From assembly GCA_009823395.1 (NCBI GenBank), contig CM020510.1, positions 17,030,273 through 17,094,272 on the forward strand: a DNA stretch of 64,000 nucleotides, given 5' to 3'. Positions 56,168 to 64,000 of this stretch are shown in pieces. Origin of the DNA: Thamnaconus septentrionalis (lineage: Eukaryota > Chordata > Actinopteri > Tetraodontiformes > Monacanthidae). The position numbers and the translations under genes were made by a program. Below the pieces are notes generated by a model that searched no databases, was not told the DNA's origin, and worked only from the letters and a program-made list of their open reading frames with translations. The number at the start of each line of letters is the position of its first letter. The first letter of the stretch is position 1.

Positions 56168-59100
56168 CCGCGCCTTGCAAGTCTGCACAAACTGCGCGGC
56201 GGCTCAAAACAGGAAAGGTGGCATTTTTTTTTCTTTTTCTTCTTCTTTCTTTCTCTCTCTCTCTCTTTCTTCCTTTCTTCAGAAACGAGCCGGCGAGATC
56301 CGACCGACCTCGCGCTGTTGTGTTTTGGTTTTTTTTTGTCTGTACCCGTCCTGTACGGTAGCCGGCTCGGCCCGGGCAGGTGGCTGGAGTGCAGTGGAGG
56401 AGGGAGGAGTGGAGGTGTGCTCGTGGACAAGTTGAGCAATAACCTACTGACCCACCACCACCACCACCGCCGCCGCCCACTCCTACCTCCCCTCCCTCCC
56501 CTTCCTGTCTACCTGTGAAACTTTCCGAAGACCTCTGTGTCCATTTGAAGCTTGTGTGTGCACATGCACGCAGCAAAAAAAGAAAAGAAGCAAAAGCCCC
56601 CTCAGTGTTTCTGTCTGTTGACCTCCTCCTCCACCACCACCACCGCTGCTAATCACAGACGATCATGTGTCGCTTTTCCTCGGCTTTGATTGGACGAGCG
56701 ATCCTGTGGCGTTCGCATGCCGATCCTGTGTTCTTATCTCAGACACCTTTAGTTGTTTTTTTTTTTGTGTGTGTGTGTGTGTGTGTCTCTCTCTCTCTCT
56801 GTGTCTCTGTCTCGGCCTTTTTAATTGCGATTCACTTCCTGTTGAGAAACTTCTGCCTTGTGGCTGCAATGGGCAATTTGTAACTGTGAGTGAAGTTGGC
56901 TGGACCAGACTGTGGCCTTCACTTAAAGGCCCGACGCTTAGGATTCAAGTCGCATCTAGTTGTGTGAAAAACGCATGACAAGCAATCTCTGTTTTTATGT
57001 CTTTCTCACACTTTGAGAGTGAAATCACGTCACCCAGTGAGCAGATTCGTTTTCCTGGATCACCTGTGGCCACCTAGCTTGAAACCAGACTCCCCGTTTA
57101 TGAAAACAGAATGTTTTTCAGTCGCTATTTTCTTTCTATTGCGTTTCGTACCAATAGATTGCTGTACATGTTTAGCTTCTGGCCTCTAAGCCAAGAGTTT
57201 CACCTGTCTGGCTGACACACGGATGTGTCGAGCGTTGATGATCCGCCACATGTGGGCAGTTGAGCTCCTCTTCCTCTTCACAGCGGCCTCAGTCGGTGCA
57301 CGTCGAGGCATTTTTTTTCAGTTTTTTTTCTGGGTTAGTTAAAGGAAGTGGTCAGTACTGGCTGAGCAGGTTGGCCTCATTAAAAGCTTACAAATGAAAC
57401 TAACGCTTTGAGTCAGCAGCGAAGGCGCGCTGCTCCGCCAAGGGTTTAACCGTATTCCTGTTTGTGCTTTTCACTCTTTGAGCTTCTTGAAGTGTCGTTA
57501 GCTTCGTGTCGAGCGCAACTGGCGGCGTCGCATTGATTTTTGGCCGCTGCCGTTTTTTGTTTTTTTTTGGGGGGGGGGGGGGGTGCTCAAAGTTTTGGTG
57601 CTCTGGTTGGAAGTTTGTACTGCGTCACCCTGCTCATAGGAAACTGCAAACTTGGAGTCTTGGATACATGCAATGGACTGTACTGAGCGTGCACGGTTTC
57701 TACTCATCAACATATCAAACAAGTCAGAACAAACACTCCGTGAAAGAGTTTCTGATTGCAGTGAGGCAGTCTCGGTGCTTTTCTCAGATTGATCTCAATG
57801 AGATTCTGCATTTAACTAGCATTGAACGCTAGCATTAATCACTGACTAACTCCACAATTTGGAAGTGGAGAGGATAGAAAGGCCCTGCGTAGTCGTCTTG
57901 ACATCAACCCCCCCTGAACACGTGCGGTCAGCTTGGGCCGCGCTGTTCATGTCAGAGCGACCAACACAACCGCGTTGTGTGCCTGGACCAGCACGCGGAC
58001 CAGGTGCTGGGCCGCTGTGGCTGCGTGTGGTTCCTACCCATGCAGCTGAGGTTCCAGTTTGTTTGGTTTTTTTGTCGTTGTTTGGCCTATGCAGATACAG
58101 GCTTCATTAGTCGCATTCAGAGAGCCTTTCACTGATCTGCAGCTCCTCGAGAATCCAACAAAAGTCACTGATCTAAGTATAGATGTTGAGTGTCCTTGAG
58201 CAGTTGGAGACCACAGCCTCATGTTGTGATGTCGAGGAGGCGTTTTTGTTTGAAGTTGTGTTGAGTTGTTAAACGAATAAATGGTTAAATTTATTTGAAA
58301 GAAATCATTTTTTTTCGTGGACACGACCTACCTACTGAGCTCTGTTGCTCCTCCCACTGATGAAAGTCTTTATAAATGCGGCACCATTTATAATGTAAAT
58401 AAACAGGCTTCCCTACTGTATACGCCAGGAGTGTCAAACTCAAATACACAGTGGGGCCAAATTTAAGACTTGGACAAAGCCGCGGGCCAACGTTTATGTT
58501 TATTGAAAAGATTTTCCTCCGGATATGACAGTGATCCATTTCATATAGACCCAAGGAAGTTTTGCTTCAACCTGAATATGGACCGAGCAAAGCTTAATAC
58601 TAAACAATAAATCAAATTTCAAATGACAAAAACTCATCAAAGTAAATGTTATTTTGTTTGCAGGACTTTGATTTAAATTTCAACATTAACCTTTTTTCGT
58701 ACACTTTATTGCAAAGACGCATTGTTGCAATAAAACATAATCTAATAGTTAGACGTTGCTTTATAATGCCACCTGTCTGCCAGAACGCCCTCATCCTCGC
58801 TGACTGAATATCACATCGTTTATATATTTCTGTTGTTTTCCATCTGTTTTCTCTTTAGATGCCACCGACGAGCAGCCTCAGCCGCCGCCGCCGCCGCCGC
58901 CGCCCCCCAGGCACCTGCGCGGGCGCCGGCCGAGGGTCGCGACCTCCTGACCTGCGGCCAGTGCAGCCGGGCTTTCCCCTGGCCCACATCCTGGCTTTCA
59001 TCCAGCACAAGCAGGGCGACTGCCGGCTCGCGGGCCGCGGCCCCGGCGCCGCGCCGCCGCTCGCCCGCCGGCCGCGGCCGGCAGGACGCCCCGGGGCGAG

Positions 59101-59176
59101 CCGTATCCGGGCTACATCGAGCTGCGGAGGGGGGCGGCCCCGGACGGGGCGTGGGGGGAGGAGCCCGGCAGAACAG
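55130..59176 (+). CDS. znf296: ZNF296 (BCL11-family zinc-finger repressor), 5' part; exon 2 frame disrupted
   Basis: Nuclear DNA-binding protein of the BCL11A/BCL11B/ZNF296 family. Exon 1 (55130-55181) encodes MSRRKLGSRPQHLSAIQ; the MSRRK motif recruits the NuRD complex through RBBP4/7 in this family. Exon 2 (58859-59176) encodes the CCHC finger LLTCGQCSRAFP + LAHILAFIQHKQGDC and then EPYPGYIELRRG. Those three segments are in three different frames, each needing one extra base. Acceptor, donor (GTGAGC, phase 1) and overall exon structure are family-typical. C2H2 finger exons would lie beyond 64000 and are not visible. The position after clasrp, as at human 19q13.32, favours ZNF296 over BCL11A/B. 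The disruption is either sequencing error in extreme GC DNA or gene decay. Confidence 0.75.
56109..56166. repeat. (TG)n microsatellite
   Basis: About 28 perfect TG units in intron 1 of znf296. Confidence 0.95.
58426..58800. mobile_element. hAT-like non-autonomous element, copy 2 (truncated)
   Basis: It starts with the terminus CAGGAGTGTCAAACTC, then 'gtggggccaaattt' and 'cgggccaacgtttatg'. Its inside ('acaataaat', 'gatttaaatttcaacatta') matches copy 1 at 20360-20936 in the same orientation. The right terminus is missing. Confidence 0.65.
58859..59176 (+). pseudogene. znf296: znf296 exon 2 with three apparent -1 frameshifts
   Basis: In the frame set by exon 1 (DATDEQPQ, poly-proline) a stop (TGA) is reached at 58951-58953. 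The conserved LLTCGQCSRAFP reads in the next frame, LAHILAFIQHKQGDC in the third, and EPYPGYIELRRG back in the first. Losses map to about 58880-58945, to the C-run in tttcccctgg (about 58971-58980), and to about 59025-59100. The three losses sum to three bases, so the exit phase is restored. I label it broken as given; a technical cause is likely. Confidence 0.6.
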
Positions 59177-59667
59177 GTGAGCCAGAGGAAGAAGGAGAAA
59201 GGAGAAGGAGAAGAGGACAGGTTACTAATTAGCGACTCTGACCCCCCCCCACACACACACACACACACACACAAACACTATTATTATATATATATATTTT
59301 TTACAACCACCCTCTACTTAATTTAACAACTCAGCCCCTCCCACCCCCGAGTCCAGCTCATTAGCTGGCCGTTGCCATTAGCAGAGCCGCGCGGGTAAGT
59401 GACGCGCAGGGGTAATTGTGTGGAAAGGAGCGTTGGGAGGGCGCGTTGGTGCGGGGGAGTCGGGGGGTGGGTGGGGGGGTGGCTCCCCCCTGGGGGGCTC
59501 CACGCTGGGCAACCAGGGCTCCAGGGCGCCTTTCCCTTCCCGCTGGCTGTCAGTCTCAGAGGTGGAGAGCGGTGGCCAGGTAAACAGAAAGCTGCCGTTG
59601 CTGCGGCCCCTGACGACAGAGACCAGCAGCGTGGCCTCTGCTCCTTCAGAGGAAAACAAACAGACAT

Positions 59668-59721
59668 GGAGGAGGAGGAGGAGGAGGAGGAGGAGGAGGA
59701 GGAGGAGGAGGAGGAGGAGGA
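59668..59721. repeat. (GGA)n triplet repeat
   Basis: About 17 GGA units followed by AGA units. Strongly purine-asymmetric DNA that could form G-quadruplex or triplex structures. Confidence 0.9.
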
Positions 59722-60484
59722 GAAGAAGAAGATTTTCCTCCATTTTCCAGTTGCCTTTTCCCTTTTATGCGGTGGCGCGTGATGGTCGTGGTGGTATGAG
59801 ACGGTCAGAGGAGAGGATGCCCCCCCCCCCCCACCACCACCTGTCATGACAGCGTAAAGGAGGACATTGCATCATGTGTCTCTACCCCTGTTCCGCCCTG
59901 GGCCGAGCCGATGCCGAGCTCCTGGGAATCTCCTCCTCCTCTCGGCTTCTCCTTCATCTAAACACATCTTCTTCATCATCATCTTGTTTTGTCCTCCCCC
60001 CGCGTCCCTTTCTAACATTTGCCGCGTCCTCAGCCGCCTGGAAGAACGTCGTGTTTTTAGCGCCAATTACGCGGAAGGTTTCATGTTTTTATTTTTTTCT
60101 TCTTTGCTGTTTGTGTGAGTGTCTTTTTTTTTTACATTTTGAGGCCCAGCGCGTGACGTTCGGTTGGGACGCGCTTGGCACGAAACGTAGCGGAATGATA
60201 CACATGTATATTCATGAAAACTGTCCCAACAATAATGCCTTTGCTGTTTACATAAAGAGCAGCAGGTCCTCCGGTAAGGAGGCGTTCACGTTGTGCCGCC
60301 GCGTTCCTGCGGTTGGATCCTCGACGTCGCAGCCAGTTTCAGGGATGAAGTCGAGCGCCGTGGATGACATGAACGTCACTTTGCGCTGTGCTTTTCTTAC
60401 GATTGGACGCTGCGAAGTCTTAAAAGAATGCATCGTAGCAGCAGACGTGAACCACTAGCTAGCTAGTTAGAAACTGTTGATATT

Positions 60485-60900
60485 TTATTGATCTCTGGGA
60501 GAAATTCACATTTACAGCAGCTTGAAAAGGAGGTCTAGTGCAATAAAAGGTACGCAGGGTTCTAAACTATCGTATAAGAAAAGAGATAGAAGCACGGCAT
60601 GAAATGAAAGGTAGAAATGAAAAATAACAAAAGTAAAATGAAATAAAACCTGATGCTTCCTGAATATACATGTATATGTATATTTATACATATACACATA
60701 CATACATTGCAGTTGAATTGCACTAAATCAGTCTGATGGAATTTTGTTTTATTTTTGACTAAAAGAGCGTCTGAAGGAGACCTGCTTGGATTTATTAATA
60801 GTAATAATAATAATGATAGATTTTATTCATAACGCACTTTCCATTTGTGAGCAAATCTCAAAGTGCACGAGCAAATCTCAAAGTGGGTTGTGAAGGTGAT
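60485..60900. mobile_element. Two LINE/SINE-type tail fragments
   Basis: 'tattttattgatctctgggag...tttacagcagc' at about 60485-60530 and 'gattttattcataacgcac...aaatctcaaagtgc' at about 60815-60870 are both motifs I know from common fish retroelement 3' ends. The latter half is partly duplicated ('gagcaaatctcaaagtg' twice). Confidence 0.45.
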
Positions 60901-61192
60901 ATTGAAGGATCTGAAGGTGTCGCAGGTGAAGGAGGAGCGGCACCGAGGGGGAAGCGGGCGTCGAAGGTGGCGGTGGCACTCGGTGCTGCTGGCAGCACGG
61001 CAGACACGTTTCTAAGAGGTGCGAGCGCTCCGTTTGCATATTTTGAAACTCTCGGTCCTTACACGCACACGCGCACACACACACACACACTTGCGCGCGC
61101 TGCCAGTTCCTTCCTCTGTGCAAGACTCGGGGGACTGGAGGTGCGAACCGTTTCCGTTTGTCCACGAGGCGGCTCGTCTCTCTGCCTCGCTG

Positions 61193-61195
<3 letters not shown>

Positions 61196-61235
<40 letters not shown>
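61196..61235. repeat. (CT)n microsatellite
   Basis: About 20 CT units in presumed intron 2 of znf296. Confidence 0.93.
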
Positions 61236-61243
<8 letters not shown>

Positions 61244-62658
61244 CGTCAGAGGCGAACGCCACGTTGGTGATACATCTTTCTTTTTTTTTTTCCGCCGCCC
61301 GCAGGATTATACAACAAACGGGGCACGTGCACGGGCGTGAGGTGGTGGTGGTGGAGGGAAGAGCAGGGGGAGCTGGTGAACAGCAAAGTGGCTGAAGAGT
61401 TTGGCTTGAAGTTTTACTCTTTGGAGATGGTCGGGAGCGGGCTGGTGTGTTTTCCCGGGGGGGGGGCTGCGGTTTTACTCCCCCCGCTTTTCGGAACCCC
61501 CCTTTTTCTTTCGGGTCCGACGTGCGACGGCGAGGCAGCCGACAGTTCTTCAGATCGGTTGAGTGAGAAGGAAGTCTCGCTTTCGCATCTGAACTCCGAG
61601 GTGACTGAAACGGAGAGAGCGGTTGGTTATCCCACAACAGAAAAAGGCCCTCTGCCTGCTTTCTTTACGGCGGCGGCGGCGGAGGGGACGACGACGGCGG
61701 CGGTGGGAAGGGGTTGGGGGGGGGTGGTGGTGGTGGTGGTGGCGGTCGGGGGATGGTGGGCGGGGGCCGAGGAGCGAGGAGAAGCGGGATGGATTACTGG
61801 AGAGCCGCGTGCATCTGTCTCCTTCCCTTCTTATTTATTCTCCTTGTTTGTTTTTTTCTCTCTCGCTCTCGCCCCCCGCCCCCCCCTCCCTCCCTCACCG
61901 TCTTTACTCCTTCCCTCATCTTCAACACACTTTCACTTTGCCCTCATTCAATTTCTCGCCCCCGCTCCCTCCCTCCCTCCCACCCCCTCCCCCTCCTCCT
62001 CCTCCTCCTCTCTTTTCTCCTCCCTTCTGCCTCCCGAGGGAAAAGAGATTCTGCCTGCTGCTCGTTAGCGCTCCCAGCCAATCTGCATTTTTAATTAGTA
62101 GTTATTGCTTCTGCTTAATATTCAAGTGCTACCCCGGGCCAAATGGGAATCCTTACGCACAAAAAAAAAAAAAAAAAAAAGAGAGAGGGAGAGAAAAAAA
62201 AGCGGGGAGCGAGAGGAGAGGAGGGGAGAGGAAAGAGAAACCGGCTGGGTATTGTGTTTCACTCCAGGACCCTGAGACAAAAGCCCCCAGACCCCCCCCA
62301 CCACCACCACCAGCAGCAACCCCACCCATACACACACCCTCTCCCTCTCCCTCTCCTCCCGCGTGCCCCCCTCAGGGAAAGATTTGGAAGGTTTTGGGTG
62401 GAGGGGTGGAGGAGGGTGGTTGGGTGGGTGGGGGTTACGGACGGGTGAGAAGACTCGGGGGTTGGAGGATGGGTCTCAAGTACAATCCAAAAAGAAAGGG
62501 GGTGACATATTTTCGCGGGTGTCTCACGCCGACCCCCTCCACCCGGTCACCTCCCACCCCCCACCCCCCCCACCCCCACCCCCTCACTGCCTTACTATCT
62601 TTTCTTAATCTAATTTTCTTTCTTTCTTTCTTTTTTTATCTCCTGAGCTCTGACCTAC

Positions 62659-62692
<34 letters not shown>

Positions 62693-63119
62693 CTTTGGCT
62701 CTCCCCCTCTCTCTCCCTCTGCGTTCACTTTGTGGAACAAGTATCTCAACTTGTGCCTGGGTGTCTCCTCGGGCTAGGTTAAAGGACATGAACACCGGCG
62801 CTCCTCTCGTCTCCAGACAGAGGGAGGCAGGGAGGGAGGGAGGGCAGGCGAAGGGGAGAAAGAGACACAGAAAGAGAGAGAGAGAGAGAGAGTAACAGTT
62901 GCTCTCTTTTTCATCCTCTCCCCCTCTTCCCTCGGCTCTCCTCTCGCCCCCCCCCTCCTCCGCCACCCTTCCCCTCCAGTGAAATACAGAAGGATTTGAC
63001 TTGAGGAAACATGAAAGAGGCTTATACCAGTCGGCTTTGAACCTCTCCGCTAAAAAAAAAAAAAAAAGAGAAGAAGAAGAAGTGTTTTCACTCTCAATTT
63101 GGGGATCTTCTCTCCGATT

Positions 63120-63290
63120 TTGATGTATGCAGAAAGGCCCTCGTTTGTCAGGCGGGCTGAGTCAGTGCCTCATTTGCATAAAGCGTTCATTTTCCGCGTT
63201 CCGCTAATTAGCAATTTGCAGCTTAATTGGAGAGTGGATCTCTGTTAGGAGACAAAGCTATGCACATTTAAAAATATCTCCAGATGTACC
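63120..63290. promoter_or_regulatory. Candidate conserved non-coding block near znf296
   Basis: This balanced, repeat-free stretch lies between low-complexity runs and has CTCATTTGCATAAAG (octamer-like ATTTGCAT), CTAATTAGCAATTTGCAG and TTAATTGG. POU and homeodomain-type sites packed together suggest an enhancer. A similar patch is at 62085-62125 (CATTTTTAATTAGTAG). Both are inferred only. Confidence 0.3.
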
Positions 63291-64000
63291 CGGCGACACG
63301 TCCCTGTCTGCCTTTCAGCAGCACCCCCCCCGCCCCCACACACACACACACACACACGCGCGCGCGCACGTCTGTGCGCCGCTTCACAGGCTGCTTAGAT
63401 AAAGTTTCCTACTGTTCTCTTCTCTTTTTTCCTTCCCGCCGTTCTTCACCTCGCGCTCACTTCTGCGCTCGCTCTTTCTGCCAGGCTTGGCTTTCATCAT
63501 GCCCCCCCCCCCTTTTCACGCGAGTTTTAAAAGAGCACCGCAGTCAATATTTATATGTTCACAATGGACCACGTGACTTCTCGCGCACGGGAGGCCCCCC
63601 TCTCGCGCCACGATGAAGACTCTAGATAACGATCAGTGAGCTCTTTTCAGTTTCCTGCAGCTCCACGAGGTCTTCAAAGTTGCTTTTTCACTCTCAGCCG
63701 AAACTTCACTTCTGCGCTGGCGGCGTCGCCGCAGAAGAAAGACAAAAGGGCAGACAAAGGCAAAGTTTGCTGGATGGCTCGGATGGGGACGCTTGTCAGT
63801 CGCTGGAGAGACTAAAATTAGAGATAATTAAAGGGCGAACACCTGACGCACCAAAGAGGATGTGGACGCCAAAACAACTTTATTTAAATAACAATGCTGG
63901 CCTTTTAGAAACAGCGTTGTTTATTTGCCCCAGTGGACGCAGCGAAGCTTCTGCAAAGTAACCCCTTGGCCAAACTTCTCTCGCAATAACGTGTCTGCAG

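Larger units (their letters stand above)
55182..58858. other. Intron 1 of znf296
   Basis: It contains (TG)n at 56109-56166, a short CT run near 56250-56280, a G-run near 57570 and a truncated hAT-like element at 58426-58800 that ends about 60 bases before exon 2. No exon is recognised. Confidence 0.6.
59177..64000. other. DNA downstream of znf296 exon 2 (presumed intron 2)
   Basis: No zinc-finger exon or other gene is visible. The stretch is dominated by low-complexity runs: (CA)n at 59252-59275, (GGA)n at 59668-59721, (CT)n at 61196-61235, purine/pyrimidine blocks at 61650-62050 and 62160-62330, and G/C-rich runs. Long frames here (for example 61623-62777) come from these runs and encode no recognisable protein. 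Confidence 0.6.

Noticed and set aside
55687..56439. 250-codon open frame, - strand
   Set aside because: It crosses a (CA)n repeat giving a His-Thr run and A-rich runs giving poly-Lys; no family resemblance and it lies in the znf296 intron.
55130..59176. bcl11a or bcl11b identity for the zinc-finger gene
   Set aside because: The start and CCHC finger are family-wide, but adjacency to clasrp matches ZNF296. Not fully excluded, because later fingers are outside the window.
61623..62777. 384-codon open frame, + strand
   Set aside because: Built from GGT/CCT-rich and CT-rich low-complexity runs (poly-R, poly-W, poly-P), with no known domain and overlapping open frames in other phases.

Overview
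This is vertebrate, almost certainly teleost fish, genomic DNA. It has spliced genes with GT/AG introns, many (CA)n, (GA)n and (CT)n microsatellites, a tRNA-derived SINE, hAT-like non-autonomous elements and several dispersed repeats of the kind common in ray-finned fish. All three genes I can support lie on the + strand, in the order Jagged-like, clasrp, znf296 (the last is cut by the right edge).

Region 1 (about 3.6-40.5 kb) is a Notch ligand gene of Jagged/JAG2 class in 14 coding exons. I could join every splice junction in frame: 2,250 coding bases, 749 residues from the first in-frame ATG (729 from the second). It has a signal peptide, an N-terminal C2/MNNL domain, a DSL domain, nine EGF repeats, a transmembrane helix and a tail of about 110 residues. 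The first 13 exons follow the canonical Jagged domain order. The gene then jumps, across an 88-bp intron, from EGF9 plus a two-cysteine stub straight to the transmembrane exon. EGF10-16 and the cysteine-rich (VWC-like) domain that define Jagged proteins are absent. This is the most unusual item in the window.

Region 2 (about 41.8-53.9 kb) is clasrp, a CLK-associated SR-family splicing regulator. It has 20 coding exons, 1,998 coding bases and 665 residues. Three of its acceptors are fed by expanded pyrimidine microsatellites.

Region 3 (about 54.7 kb to at least 59.2 kb) is the 5' part of a BCL11-family zinc-finger gene, best called znf296. Exon 1 encodes the MSRRK NuRD-recruiting motif and exon 2 the CCHC finger. 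Exon 2 as given needs three separate -1 shifts to be read, which suggests either sequence error in very GC-rich DNA or a decayed copy. From 59.2 to 64 kb I see no further exon, only low-complexity DNA and possible conserved non-coding blocks.

clasrp next to znf296 matches human 19q13.32. That segment is a whole-genome-duplication paralogue of 14q32, which carries BCL11B and JAG2. The Jagged-like gene is therefore plausibly a JAG2 ohnologue of the 19q13 type, missing from the human locus. This is inference from synteny and residue similarity and needs a phylogeny. The three genes are neighbours by ancestry and there is no sign of a shared pathway. The ligand would act at the cell surface on Notch, CLASRP in nuclear splicing, and ZNF296 in chromatin repression.
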